DNA from: Isoetes taiwanensis
Taxonomy: Eukaryota > Streptophyta > Lycopodiopsida > Isoetales > Isoetaceae
Length of the DNA: 64,000 bases
Reading direction: 5' to 3'
Assembly (NCBI GenBank): GCA_021234155.1
Contig: JAJEKV010000020.1
Coordinates: 382,938-446,937 of the forward strand
The notes beneath the pieces are model-generated. The model saw only the letters and a program-made list of their open reading frames with translations. It was not told where the DNA came from and made no database searches. Positions 11,226 to 23,718 of the stretch are shown here, piece after piece (the first letter of the stretch is position 1; each line of letters begins with the position of its first letter). The position numbers were made by a program, and so were the translations under genes.

Positions 11226-12596
11226 GTTTTAACGTCACGCCACTAGGAGATGTAGTAGTTAAAAGATAGGGCAAATGATGTGATGTTGAAACATAGGACA
11301 CATATGCTACTTACTAGCACATTTAAACATAGTATTCTTATCCATCCTAACTTAAGACCTCCAAGCACCCATAGTATTTTTCCAAATTAACAGGCATTTA
11401 ATTTTTACTACTTAAATTACTAATCAAGGTGATGGTACACTAGAAAGGGAAGGCAAATAAGGAAAAAACTATTATCACATAGAATTAGAGCATATTTATA
11501 TAGCTAATCGAGCCTATGCACGGGGAATGGCATTTGGTCCGCCATTCCATATTTATCCACTGTCTTCCATTCCATGTCTATCCCGGTGGATAAACAGGAG
11601 GATAAATCGGAAATGGCAAACCAAATGCAATTCCCCCACAAAATAGAAATGGGGAAACATATTTTTTATCTTTCTCTCGCAGTTTCTATAGAGTTCTTGA
11701 ATAAATTGGCAAAGGTTCGCCCCTCGTTTAGCAAATCCAGCAAAAATTTACCTGCCCTGCAAAAATTTTGCGTTGTCCAGCGAAACTCTGCCCTGCAAAT
11801 TTGCATCTCAAGGTTTTAAAGCTCTGTAGACAATGCAACTACAGAACAAACATCTATTGATCCACGAACTCCCTGATCACCAGAAAGAAATGATAAAGCA
11901 AAAGCTTAGGTATACCCTGCAAAACTCTAAACAATCACAGCTCGATGCTTGTTGATTTCATCGGCTAGGCCTTAAAGCATTCAAACACTTTCGGCTTCCA
12001 GCATTGGATTTGCCAATGGTTACTCTACTTCCAACTTTAATTTTCTAGGTCATTTCCATTCTAGAATGTTTCTAAGGCATTTGACCTCTATAGCAGTTCC
12101 ATATGAACCTTCAAATTGCTAATCATAGGCATTTCTTTGAGTTTCAACTAACTCGATTGCCACTAAAAAAAGATAACATGTTAGATAATTTTGATACTAC
12201 TGTAAAACCAGCTCAAGAATAGTGGCTTTAGATTCCCTCTGTGTTAATGCCTTGTAAGTAAGTGTAACACCCTCTTAGCTGCCTTCCAATGTGGCTATTT
12301 GGCTGTTGCATGAAATAAAAATATTGGAGAACAATGGAGAGCATGTGGGTGGTGCAAATGCTATGCTAGTTCGATAATCGCATTTGCAAGCAGGAACATG
12401 TATATGTAGAACATGGATAAGCTTAGGAATAGTCAGATTATTAGACAAGGTTATTCACCTTTTCCAAATCTTATTGCGATAACTACTATAACTATAACTA
12501 TAATTTATTGATCACGCCATTTTTGAACCCGACAAGGTCTATATGGCAATATGTACATATCATACATCATACATCATAAGCATTTTTGGAATACAA
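11226..12596. other. Intergenic, nothing recognised
   Basis: No frame longer than about 80 codons and no motif that I recognise. A small CAAAAATTT/CAGCAAA-rich stretch sits at 11690-11820. Confidence 0.5.
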
Positions 12597-12911
12597 TTAG
12601 AGTTCCTGAGCTATTTCCATCTCCAAAATATAATCATAAAATGCAATTATCTCTGTTCTTTCCTTATATAACTTTTTTGATGTAAGCACTAAGTTTCCTT
12701 GGTTGAACTTCCATAAGATCTCACAAGCTACTGCATGTAATTCTAAAGTCCTCCCGAATATCCTCAATGCAGGACATTCGATGAAAGCATGCACCTCATT
12801 TTCAATCTGTACCAAAATTGTATAATTATAGTAGCCTGCAAGAAACTTTCTACGTTGGTCTACTCTCTTAGTCTTATATTGAACTATATCGTATGAGAGC
12901 GGTCTTACCAA
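12597..12911 (-). pseudogene. Possible LINE zinc-finger tail fragment
   Basis: An open frame of about 104 codons with the string IENEVHAFIECPALR, which resembles the E-x-E-x-H-x-x-x-x-C-P part of the zf-RVT finger found near the C terminus of plant LINE ORF2 proteins. The leading Cys-x-x-Cys pair is missing. No reverse transcriptase is visible upstream on this strand. The link is weak. Confidence 0.3.
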
Positions 12912-13089
12912 TTAGCATCTTCACAACAATAAATGCTTCCTTCCTCAAAATGCCATCTCCAAGAGGGCCTCAAAGGGGTTGCATAGTTTGCCATATCTAG
13001 TTAGGGCCTCAAGGGGTTGCAATCAAGCGCTTGTGCCACAAATTTCAACATGGCTATGTTTACAATCATCTACATTAGATACATTGGGA

Positions 13090-13985
13090 TATACAAAGAA
13101 TCATGGCAAGGATGGTCCTCCTCAATGTTTAAAGATTGGAAACCATTGCAACTGCAATTCCAAGTTGTGCGTCAGTGTGTTTAGAATGGTGGTGATATGA
13201 ACTGATGATTATATTTTTAGGGCTGCTACCAAATGCAAGGGCAGTTGTGGCAACAATGGGAATTTTGATGTAGACAACAACACTGGTGTATATTTTTCCA
13301 TCTAGATCCTCTAGATGCATATATGTTTCTTGCTAGTTTCTTTGAATTTGTTGTGGATCCAAAACCTGTGCTGAGAAAGAAGCATTGAAATTAGAAGTCT
13401 AGGGTATTGGGATAGGTGAAATAGTCACAAAAATTAGGCTGTATAATGAAATTTGTGTGTGCTTCCCCAGTTACGAGCTCAACAAGATTGTCTAAGTTAC
13501 TTGTTGCCATAAGATGCATCAAAGTTCCAAACAAATATGCTCTTTCTTGTGATAATAATAACACCTAGAGAAAGTTCCCATCTACCAATTGCCTATGATA
13601 TCTGATAGGTGCTTTTACTGAATTATGTGGTCCATTGTAATTTAGCAAATTAGTTAGGAGCAGGGAGGTCAGCAAGGGCAAGAATTTCAGCTATGGTGGC
13701 CATGGTTTTGGCTGCAGTAATGGGAGTTGGAGCCAAGACTTTTACAACTGCGTGAGATTAGAAACTGCCCTCAAACTACAGGTCATGGAGTTATGAGAGG
13801 CTCTGCCAGGCCTGCCATGGGTGCTAATATCAATCTTGGTAGCTTTTACTTTGTTGGTATGTATGTAGCCATGGCTTTGGGTTTTCTACTAAAGGTGTTG
13901 GCTTTGTTGGTCTCGGGTTTGGCCTCCTTGCTACCCAGATCACTTGTGCCATCTTCGTGCTCTTGAGCTTCTTGGCCTTTCAAAT
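13090..13985 (+). pseudogene. MATE (DTX-type) transporter pseudogene, C-terminal third
   Basis: MATE transporters are 12-helix membrane antiporters that move organic cations, alkaloids and hormones. Two homologous blocks are seen. At about 13130-13325 the frame reads IPSCASVCLEWW and then LLPNARAVVATMGIL and LVYIFPS, typical of the plant DTX48-51 (ADS1/ELS1) branch. At about 13651-13985 it reads LGAGR and [20 protein letters not shown], then, in another frame, [16 protein letters not shown] and [14 protein letters not shown], the conserved loop and helix 11-12 region. In-frame stops lie at 13193 (after EWW) and 13271, and a frameshift separates the two halves of the second block. About 320 bp of foreign or worn sequence (13330-13645) splits the blocks. 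The first two-thirds of the protein is absent, so this is a dead fragment. Confidence 0.82.
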
Positions 13986-14492
13986 GAAGAAACATCTCTT
14001 GTTTCTGTCAAATTGGTTTCCAGTGATCCTGCTTGACAAACATTACCATTGCATGTCAAAAGTGTATCCAAGCCACATGATAATATGATGGTATATCTTC
14101 TTAACCCATTAGTCTAAAACATCCAATAGACCAAGCAATCACAGACATGCATAGCTATAATATCCAACACAAACACTACCAATTAAAAGTTCAAGATATA
14201 TACATACATAAGAGCCAACAGTTCTATAATGTAACTGGAGCTCTTAGAATTTTTTCACAATATGGTGGGCCATTCTTGGGCAAAATGGAAATGATGAGCT
14301 TTGTATTGGCAAAACTAGCTATTTATAATGATAACAATAGAACCCTTACTTTCCTCCATGATTTTCTGCATTGGATGAGTGTCACAACCTACAAAAAGTC
14401 GGATCGATTGTGCTACCTAGAACTCCCAGAGTTTCCCTCAACCTTGAGTTCCCAGAACTCCCCATGCACAACCACAAATAACCCCCAGGATT

Positions 14493-14712
14493 AGCTTGAA
14501 GCCCAACTTCAATAGTTCTTATCAAAAGACTGCAGTATTGCTCAACACTAGAGCAAAAGCACGAAGACAATGGATGAATCCAAAGTTATCAAGAAAGCTT
14601 TGGAAACATCCACAAAGAGGTCGAAATGGCCTCTAGGTATCCAAGAAGGAAGGTTCAGTAACAAATACTACTGAAAACGAACTAATGGCTCAATCCCGAA
14701 TTCCTTAATGCG
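14493..14712 (-). repeat. Direct repeat, candidate LTR remnant (downstream copy)
   Basis: Homologous over about 220 bp to 20602-20832 in the same orientation, starting GATTAGCTTGAAGC and sharing TTGCTCAACACTAGAGCAAA. The pair brackets the Ty3/gypsy domains, as LTR remnants would. Confidence 0.6.
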
Positions 14713-15011
14713 AAGCTTGGGGTTTTTCTCTCCCTTCATTAACTCGTCTGATTTCTTATATAGAGGATTGAATACTAAAGATAGGAAGATTTAAAGGTTG
14801 TAGACCCTTTTCCCAGGCCGAACTGTGGCCTCCATCATTAGATCCGAACCACCCCGCAGAGAATTCAGCAGCCCAGCTGCGTGTTCTCGAAATCAGAGGG
14901 ATCAATTCCCTTTTATTAACTACATAATATCGGGTGATGCCACGTAGGCCCTCTCAACCCAATGGTTTTGGAATTTAAAAGGCCATTTTAACATTTTAAT
15001 TGAATGTTTTG

Positions 15012-16560
15012 TTTTTTTTTTGTTCAAAGCAACCATCCTGCTGCTAGATGAAAAGCCTGGCCTTGTAACTCTGTCCAGGTACTTGGGTAAATTGCCAAAA
15101 GCAGTTGTTGACTTGTTAGTGAAACCTGAAAAAGGGAAAACAACCAGTCCCATACCTGTCTAAGGTGTTCACACATGAAAAAGCAATGCTCAATGGTCTC
15201 AGATCCACGCTTGCATACTGGACACTGATTTGATATGCTAGGGTTAAACTTATGGACAAGCACATTAACCCGCAGACACCTATAAAGAATCTGCCACCAA
15301 AGAACTGCCACTTTAGGATAAAGTAGCTTGTCCCATGCCCAAGACCACACCTTCTGCCATTGAAGAGGAGGAAGTTGAAGAGACCACTTATTAGACGGAG
15401 GAAGAATATCTGTATCAAGCAACAACTGATACATAGAGTTCACAAGTTTGCACTCCTTAATTTCTTCATGACAAACCCATACCAAAATATCTTCTTGGTG
15501 TGGCGTAATAGGCTGTAGAAAATCAGCAACTTTTTGCCAAAGAACTCTATCCCATCGCCCCAATAGAAACTTTAATCGAAAAGCCTCCCATGTCGCTTAA
15601 TCGCCTCGAGTCATACCATGCTTAATAGTTAAGATTCCAAAGACTTTTCCAACGCCTTTGACTCAATGGGTGCATCAGAAAGCAAAGTGGTTGATTGTCT
15701 ACCGAGGGATCCACCAACAAGGTGTACTAATCGCATACAAGCAGCTTGGACTGATGTGAAATAAAGTTTTGACTTGCCAGAATCTAACAATCCCTTTAAG
15801 AATGGAGAAGCATTATGATAAGGCCGCAACTCATAAAATAAACTCCATGGAAGAACAGGTTTGAGTGTGACTTTACCAAAAGGGATACAAAAGGGTAAGA
15901 GCTCAGCAATAAGCCGTAACCCAGAGAATCATCCTTACCTACGAAGCCACCAAATGAATTTTGAGACCATAACCTTACTCGCAAATGGAAATCATTATGC
16001 CCAAACCTCCAAAGAGACTTAGGTTTTATACACTTAGACCATGCAACCTTCACCACTACCCCCGCTTTCATTTCCACCCCGTATAAAGTTTCTAACAACA
16101 CCCACAATCTCCTGAAACTTTGAGTGAGAAGCAAGAATGGCGTAAGCCATATAGACATGTGTGTTGCTTAAGACATGCTTAGCAAATCAAGCACCCTTCC
16201 AGCATAGATAGCTTAGCCGTATCCCACCAAAAAAAGGTGCCTCCGAACCCTCGATTATAACATCCCAAGCATCGGTTTGAAACATGAATACCCATCGATA
16301 CCAAAGAAGCTTGGTTGCCTTCCCATGAGGCAACACCTTCCAGGGTAAGCAAGAACACATGGTGGGACTTCATCATCTAGAGTCCACAAAGCATAACACT
16401 TTTGCCAACCGACCAAAACTCCAGAGGCTAAGGAAAATGTGTCAAGCAGAAGCTTTGCATTTTGGAGATTATCAGCATCTGCTTTCAAAAATAGAAAGGC
16501 ATCATCTGCATACTGTTCACTTTTTATATGAAAGAATTGCCACTTAAAATTACCCAAGAC
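15012..16560 (-). mobile_element. L1-type LINE, 5'-truncated copy
   Basis: Non-LTR retrotransposon fragment of the plant L1 type, minus strand, ending in a T run at 15012-15021 that is its poly(A) tail. It begins inside the reverse transcriptase: the frame near 16500 reads SEQYADDAFLFLKAD with the catalytic YADD, followed by TFSLASGVLVGWQK. A linker region follows, then the zf-RVT domain at about 15100-15420 (WWQILYRCLRVN, CPVCKRGSETIEHCFFMC). Sequence left of the truncation point is Ty3/gypsy chromodomain-side DNA, so this copy landed in that element. The endonuclease and ORF1 are missing, and the frames shift several times. The YADD and zf-RVT blocks are close to those of the longer LINE at 57803-61600, so the two are one family. 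Confidence 0.82.
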
Positions 16561-18669
16561 TGCCCCTGGGCAGTATTTGGGTCTTGGAACGTTCCCAGGC
16601 CACCCCGTGGCACTTCCAAGGCCAACTCCTAGTCCCAAGGTCTGCAAACGTGACTTGCCCTTGGATCGCAAACAATTTCCTGCCTCCCCTTAGGACTTGT
16701 GCTCAAGGTCTAGAGTTTCAAATGAGGAAAACATTGCACAAACTCGTCCATCTCCCAAGTGGCATCCGTGGAAGACTGGCCTCGCCACAAGACCAGATAT
16801 TATGAATATCTTTATTGCGCAGCTGCCGAACACGAGTATCTAGAATCCGTTCAGGTGTTACAGTCGAGTTCAATACTCTCAAGACTAACAACATTGTCCG
16901 TATCTAGTATAGCTCGCTTAATCCGGCTTATTGAAATACAAGATGGATCCCAATATCCTGCGATAATGCCAACTCATACGCCATGGTACCCAACCTTTTA
17001 ACAATCTTAAAATGTCCAGCATATCTCAGGGTTAACTTAGGCACTCGTCCTTTAACCAACAGTTTAGGGGTGTTGATTCGTAATGATGAAGGATACACAA
17101 TCCTTAAAAACACATAGTCACCCTCCTCACAGTAACATCACGCCCACGCTTATTAGCATAAACTTGAGCGCGGTCTTGTGCTCTACGCAAGTTTTGTCGA
17201 CACTGAAGCAAAATTGCATTCATGTCATCCAACATATTCACGGCGGCATCCGTCTTTAGATACTTATGCATACCGGCATAAGTTCTGGGATTTCGCCCTA
17301 TCATAGCGACAAAGGGAGTCATCTTAATTCCAAAGATAATGGTGTTGTTATATGCAAACTCTAGGTAAGGCAAATACTCCTCCCAACGAGTTTGGCTCAT
17401 GGACAAAACTTCTCAACATATCCTCCAAGATCATGTTGATTCACCTTTTGGCCATCCGTATGTAGGTGGTTACCACTACCCATTCTCAATCGTACTTGAG
17501 ATCTTTCATAAGGTCCTTCCAAAAGTGACCCATAAACTTGGTATCCCTATCACTTATGATAGATAAAGGCAAACCAAAAAATAGGGAAAACATATTTCAT
17601 ATATGCAGCCATGCGATCCGACCAAGAGCAACTCCCTTTAAGGCCACAAATTTGGCGTACTTAGTTAGACAATCAATAATTACACATACCTGAGTATTTT
17701 TCCTTGTGGATTTAGGCAAAGTGACTATAAAGTCCATACTTATACACTCCCATCTTTGCAATGGTATAGGTAAAGGTTGCAATAGTCGTGGGGTACGACC
17801 ATGGTCAACTTTTAACAGCTTGACACATCAAACAAAGCGAAACCAAATCCCCCGACTTGTTCCTTCATGTCCGCCAATAGTAGTGGCGCTTTGACTAACT
17901 CATAGATCTTCCAAATAACCCCATGCCCAAATTTTGTGGGTTTCATGATGGTTACGCAATATCAATTCTCGAAGATTAGCATGCAATAGTACATAAATCC
18001 TTGCTTTATAAAAGTATAACCCATTCCCCAGGTTTGGTTACTGCAGGTTGTTGCTTATCTTCTTGATATGCCTCTTTAATCCTTTGGAAGAGATCATTCT
18101 CCCCTACTATCAAAGTATTCAAAGGCTTAATCCTGGATAAGGCATCCTCAACTAGATTATTCTTTTCATGAGTATGCTCAATACTAAAATAGAACTTGTG
18201 CAAAAGTCAAGCCACCTAGCTTGCCCTGGCTAATCTCAAATTGGCTTTGCAAGAATCTCAAAGGCTTGTGGTCAGTATATACCACAAATTTGGGTGGATC
18301 TTTAGTAGTACTATATCTCAAGTAGTGCCGCCACGTCTTCAATGCATGAACTATAGCCAATTGTTCTTGCTCATATATTGCATAATTCCGTTCCGCTTGA
18401 TTAACCTTATGGCTTTCATATGCAATAACACGACCTTTGTCGTGATAAGCACAGCCCAAAGAGCTTGCCCTCAAGAAGCATCCGTGATATACCTCAAACG
18501 ACTCATTGAGGTCGGGTACTTTCTTTATTGGACTACTCACCAAAAAGACTTTTGATCCTTTCAAAGGCCTGTTGTTGAGGCTGACCTCACACATACCCTT
18601 GATCTTTTTCACCCATCTACCCATGAAAACGCTGCAGGTGATTGCTTCCCATTCGCATTCAGTGCACCC

Positions 18670-19135
18670 ACCTCCCACATTGAGACAGGAGATGGATTCG
18701 AGCCACGTGAGGACAGAGTCCGCCGGGCTTTGTCAACAGGACGCCATTGAGGATGAAAGTCACGCCCGCATTGCGTCGGCCAGACGAGCATATCCGGCCC
18801 TGTGATGCTCGGGCTAGTTGTGCCCCATCGTGCCCCGTGATGAGCTAATGAGCATGGCCTCTGTGAGGGCTTGTTGGGATCGTGAACTCCGAGGTAATGG
18901 ATACGCTGACTCGCTTATGCCCCCGTCCGACATTAAACCTCACCGCATTTGTGATTATGTATATAACTCGGCAAGATGTCAAAGATCCTTATTGCTACTA
19001 AGGTTTTTCCCGAAAACCCTTCTGGCGGGGTTTTTAATCCCGTAGTAATACGCTGCGCTTCTTTTTGTACTTGGGTCCCATAGGCCGCTTGGTCTCCGTG
19101 GGACGATAAAATCATATTCTATTCTATTCTATTCT
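18670..19135 (+). mobile_element. SINE-like element with (ATTCT)4 tail, inside the gypsy fossil
   Basis: A GC-rich block that interrupts the gypsy pol region between RNase H and reverse transcriptase and is unlike either side. Near its left end, GGATTCGAGCC (18694-18704) fits an RNA polymerase III B box. The right end reads CCGTGGGACGATAAAATCAT followed by four ATTCT units at 19116-19135. A tRNA- or 5S-type head, non-coding body and short repeated tail are the layout of a SINE. No clear A box was found, the left boundary is uncertain by about 30 bp and target duplications could not be settled. It shares its 3' end with a LINE piece at 57.3 kb and a piece at 29.8 kb. Confidence 0.6.
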
Positions 19136-20601
19136 CGAAAGATCTATGGAGCGGACTACTACCTTAGAAAAACTTAGGCACAAATTTTTGGTAGTTGGTA
19201 GCCAACCCAAGAAAACTTCTCAACTCATGAACATTCTCAGGTTGAATCCATTCTTGTCATCAGATTTTTGCTAGGGTTTGGAGACACCCTTCCCCGGCTG
19301 CATCGTGACCCAAATAAGCAACCCTTTGCTTGAGGAAATCACACTTAGAAATTCTAGTATACAATTTATTGGCTCGCAATACTTTAAGCACTTGTTCTAG
19401 ATGCCGAAAGTGTTCTTCCAAAGAGTTTGAGTATACAAGTATATCATCCAAGAATACTTCAACCGATTTGTCTAAGTACTGTGAATACTCTGCTTCATCA
19501 ATCTTATGAACGAGCTTCACATCGGCGATGAGACCAAACGGCATGACTAAGAATTCATAGTGTCCTTGATGAGTTCTAAGGCAATCTTCTTCCTCACCCT
19601 CACGGATTTTAAATTGATGATATCCGCTCCTTGGATCAATTTTAGTGAACCATATTGCATCGCCCAAATGATCTAAAATATCATCAATCCGTGCTAAAGG
19701 ATATCTATCCTTAATTGTTGCTTTGTTAAGAGCATGATAATCTATGCACATGCGCATAGTTTCATCTTTTTTCTTAACTAGCAGCATTGGAGCCGAAAAA
19801 GGAGACTTACTTGGCTGGATAAATCCCTTTTCAAGCAATTCCTTAACTTTCTTTTTGACTTCCTCTAACTCAAGAGGACTCAAGCAGTAAGGTGCTCTTG
19901 CCATTGGTTTAGTTCCAGGCTCAAGATCAATCTCATGCTCCATTCCTCTTGACGGTGGTGGCCCTATAGGCAACTCCTCGGGAAACACATCCTTGTATCT
20001 TTCCAAAATATCAATTAATTGAGGATGAAGTTGGGAACTTACATCCAGTTCCTCTACAAGTGAATTGCAAGTTTTTATACATATATCATCGCTCATTATA
20101 TACATATAACCTAAAAGCTTTGGCCCTGAATGGCGATAACAATATTCCCACCCACATAAGGTGATCCTTGTATACTAACAGACTTAGAGCCCTAACTCAA
20201 AAGTTAATATATGGGATGCCCAATCAATGAGTGGACGTGCAGTTTGAAGCCACTTTATTTCCAAAATGACATCATGACATTTTAAATTGATCAAATCAAC
20301 ATCAATTTTAAATTGTAATCATTGAACTTTAATCCCCGAAGTATCAAGTCCATGCCTTGGCGCTTTGTTGATCCCTCTTGCTGAACTTGAGGCCCCGCTT
20401 CCCTTCAACCATATAAAGTCACCCCCGGCTCACCAAGGTCTAGTTCCCTTGCTAAGTTTATGGACAAGAAATTGTCGCTAGCTCCTAGAATCAATAAGAA
20501 CAACCACATTCTTTTCTTTGATTTTACCTAGAACATGAATAACTTTACTAAAGAAAAACTTTTAAAAGAAACATTTACTATGCTTTCTTAACTAATCCAT
20601 A

Positions 20602-20832
20602 AGATTAGCTTGAAGCTCACCAATAGTTCTTATCAAAAGAACTGCTACTGCCACTGCAGTATTGCTCAACACTAGAGCAAAAGCACAAAGACAATGGATG
20701 AATCCCAACTTATCAAGAAAGCTTTGGAAACATCTACAAAGAGATCAAAATGGCCTCTAGGTAGCCAAGAAGGAAGATTCAAGAACAAATACTAATCAAA
20801 AGGAACTAATGGCTCAATCAATTCCTTAACAC
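20602..20832 (-). repeat. Direct repeat, candidate LTR remnant (upstream copy)
   Basis: Partner of 14493-14712; see the gypsy fossil entry. It lies just beyond the protease trace, so the gag region that should separate them is absent or unrecognisable. Confidence 0.6.
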
Positions 20833-22267
20833 TAGAGTGGTCCCGAGGACCATTCCCCGATCCATGGACCAAAATTGATCCAGTTGACCCATTGCCACTT
20901 AAATCATTATATCCGAGAATAGAAGTTCCAATCTCGCAATATGTCGCGCCATATCGGTCTTTACTTGATTCTTAATGACCTTGGAAAATCTCACGACTAA
21001 TAAACTCACCTATATGTTGTGATGATTGTCCGAATGTTAGAGAATTTGGCAGTTTCTGCAACAGTCCAAAACTGCATTCTTGGGTTTTCCTAGCATAAGC
21101 AGACCTAAACCTTGTTAAAATTGGAAGTACTTGCCTATTTATGATAGAACACATATTTTCAAATTTTAGTTATTATCATTTAACATCTCAGGAAGTCGCC
21201 AAACCCCATTTTATTAAAAAAATGATGCTTATGGTTTAGGAATTATTTGTCTCTTATTATTACAAGTTTTGGCTTAATTTTGTGGCCATGAGTTGTTAAC
21301 TATATGAAGTACAATCTCATTTTTTTTTAAGTTTATAAGTCATATCGACTTCCAAATTTAATAGAGAATTACTTGCAATGCACTTTTGACAAAATTATAT
21401 GTTAAAATGCTCCAAAATCACCATCTATAAGTATCAAGTGGGTAATGAATGATGTATTCTACTTATATCTATATAGAAAATACATATAGTGTAATTAGGA
21501 TTTAACCTTGCAATTACCTAGATTTAAACATGATATACAACAACATGATTAACACATTAAAGATTAAAAGATTTGAGTTAATTTCAAAATTATAGTCAAG
21601 GTCGAGCATTTACATAGTAGTGATGTTTATTTATGAATGAAAGTTTGAAGTTTAACCATGAGAATCAATAATTAGACCATATGACCTTTGATGTCTTTCT
21701 CATCTTTATAGAGAACACGCTACCTTTCTCCAAATAAGCCTTCCAAATGGTTCAAAATATGACTTCAGATAATCTTGATAACGAGGTTTTGCAAATCCTA
21801 TAAGGTTTGAGACAATGAACTAAATGGAGTTGATTTTGTACATATATTATATGATTTTAAGGAGTAAAAAAGGCTCTCGCTACCCCAATGCTACCACCCG
21901 TGTGAATATGCACCCAAATTAAAAGGGGGTTTCAGGGGGAATTTAATTTAAAAATGTTGGATGTAATGGTTTGTGTTAATTTAAAAATCATTTTGCTCCT
22001 TTGGGGCCTTGGAAATTGTGTAAGGATGCTATGTACATCTCTATAGGTGCTCGTGCCTAAGGCAATGTGCCTTGAAAAACTTGTACCACAAGTTAGAAAC
22101 AAGAGGAGAAAACCCAAATAGTATACCCAAACTTGCATGAACATACCATAAACAAAGAATGGTTTTAGGTGTTAGAGGTAGTGGTATGCTTTTAAGGCCA
22201 TATATATTTCACCTAGTATGTTGTGATGCACCTATGTGTAATATAAAGAACAAATCAAACTTAAATT
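20833..22267. other. Intergenic, nothing recognised
   Basis: AT-rich sequence with no frame longer than about 70 codons and no motif that I can place. Confidence 0.5.
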
Positions 22268-22316
22268 AACAAGGTGCTGCGCACGGAGGGTTGCCCTCCA
22301 TGGCCGGAGGGTGAAG
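22268..22316. repeat. 49 bp GC-rich dispersed sequence, copy 1
   Basis: Starts AACAAGGTGCTGCGC and ends CCGGAGGGTGAAG. Inside it GGAGGGTTGCCCTCC forms a six-base stem with a three-base loop. Identical over all 49 positions to 50235-50283, in unrelated surroundings and in the same orientation. Confidence 0.9.
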
Positions 22317-23050
22317 GTGCTATCTTTTAATGTTTCTGACTAGCTTTGGATTGTTCAAAAAAAGTAAATGACCAATAGGGCGGTCCAAAGGGGGGCAGGC
22401 ACAAGTTCAGTGTCTTTTAATGTCTTTGTCAACTGATTTCGATTTGTTCAAGTGACATGGACTGCAAAGTATATAAGCCATTGCTTTTTTTTTTCCTTTA
22501 ATATTCTATAAGAATATGAATTAAGCACATCAAGCTATGTAATATTTTAATGCACGCCCATGAACATCATTCATGCGAAACAAAGGCAATAAAGCAATTG
22601 CTAGTACTCATCGTTAGATTCTGGGTTGCAAAAGTTGGGGATCTATGTTATCTCATATCTAAGTGAGAAATAAGAAGGCAACAAAGCAATTCCTAGTATT
22701 TAGAATTTGAGTTGCAAAAGTTGAACAATATTGAAATAGACTGTGAATAAGTATATAAATGTTGTGGTTGGTAGAAGCCATAAAGCTAGTTTAGTAGTAT
22801 TACATCTCACACAACCCCTTGAAGATAACCCTACAAGCGATAAAAGAACATAACTTTCACTACCAAACATTATCAAATCCACTTCCTACTTTGTCTTGCC
22901 CAGAACAATACGCAACTTGTGCCATTGAATGCACAATATATAGACTTCCTCCATCACACTTAACATTTTGATACATATACCCTCCATGCAAATAGAGACA
23001 TGAAGTGGTGAAATAGCATCATATTATGACACCCTTGTCAAAATAAAGTT
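22317..23050. other. Intergenic, nothing recognised
   Basis: AT-rich, no credible coding frame. Confidence 0.5.
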
Positions 23051-23333
23051 GCTTAACATCTCACTATCGATGCAACTAGAGCATAAGGAAGGCCATTATT
23101 TTTTACTGAAATAAAATGATTAAATTGATTGGTGAACATTAGATTTTAAGGACCCAAAATAATTGTTTAGAATTTGTTAAATTGAGAGGCTTGCTTAACA
23201 TCTTACTACTGATGCAACTAGAGCATAAGGAAGGCCATTATTTTTTAGTGAAGTAAAATAATTAAATTGATTGGGGAACATTAAATTTCAACGATCCAAA
23301 ATAAATGTTAAAATTTATTAAATTGAGAGGCTT
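23051..23333. repeat. Tandem duplication, about 142 bp unit x 2
   Basis: Units 23051-23192 and 23193-23333 both start GCTTAACATCT and share GATGCAACTAGAGCATAAGG. They differ at roughly one base in ten. Confidence 0.88.
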
Positions 23334-23422
23334 CGTTTGCAACTTGGAGTATTAAGGCCCGTGGAACTTAAGATAGACAATTATAAATGTTTCACATGCT
23401 TATGAATTATTTAGCCAAAACG

Positions 23423-23550
23423 ACTTGCATGTTTGTGAAGGGATTCTATCTTTCAATCATTATTTTAGCATATGTGGCTAACTTGCATGTTTGTGAAGAA
23501 TTGAAAAGGATTCTACCTTTCAATCATTATTTTAGCATATGTGGCTAACT
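23423..23550. repeat. Tandem duplication, 58-70 bp unit x 2
   Basis: Copies starting ACTTGCATGTTTGTGAAG at 23423 and 23481, both continuing with TTTCAATCATTATTTTAGCA. The second has an extra dozen bases. Confidence 0.85.
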
Positions 23551-23665
23551 CCGCTTAAACATTTGGGGATGTTTGATGAAGGGGTGATCAACTTGGTGCA
23601 TGATCCTCTATGTTAAATTTAAGCTGAGTTGTTTTTAATGGCTATTGGCCAAACCTTACAAATGC

Positions 23666-23718
23666 CAAAGGACTTGCTATGTTATTTTTTGAAAGGACTT
23701 GCTATGTTATTTTTTGAA
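23666..23718. repeat. Tandem duplication, about 25 bp unit x 2
   Basis: AAAGGACTTGCTATGTTATT occurs twice in direct succession, each copy followed by TTTTG. Confidence 0.85.

Larger units (their letters stand above)
14380..20832 (-). mobile_element. Ty3/gypsy LTR retrotransposon fossil, broken
   Basis: Fossil LTR element of the Metaviridae (Ty3/gypsy) in minus orientation. Recognisable parts, from its 5' to its 3' side: an aspartic protease trace (about 20430-20530, with a DSGAS-type site), reverse transcriptase (19260-20105), RNase H (18184-18678), integrase (17104-17782) and a chromodomain-like tail (about 16700-17113), which points to the chromovirus branch. No gag was recognised. Direct repeats of about 220-230 bp at 14493-14712 and 20602-20832 are the best candidates for what is left of its LTRs. 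The element is broken in several places and carries two later insertions, a LINE at about 15012-16560 and a SINE-like element at about 18670-19135. It looks old relative to the 11.4 kb element further right. Confidence 0.8.
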
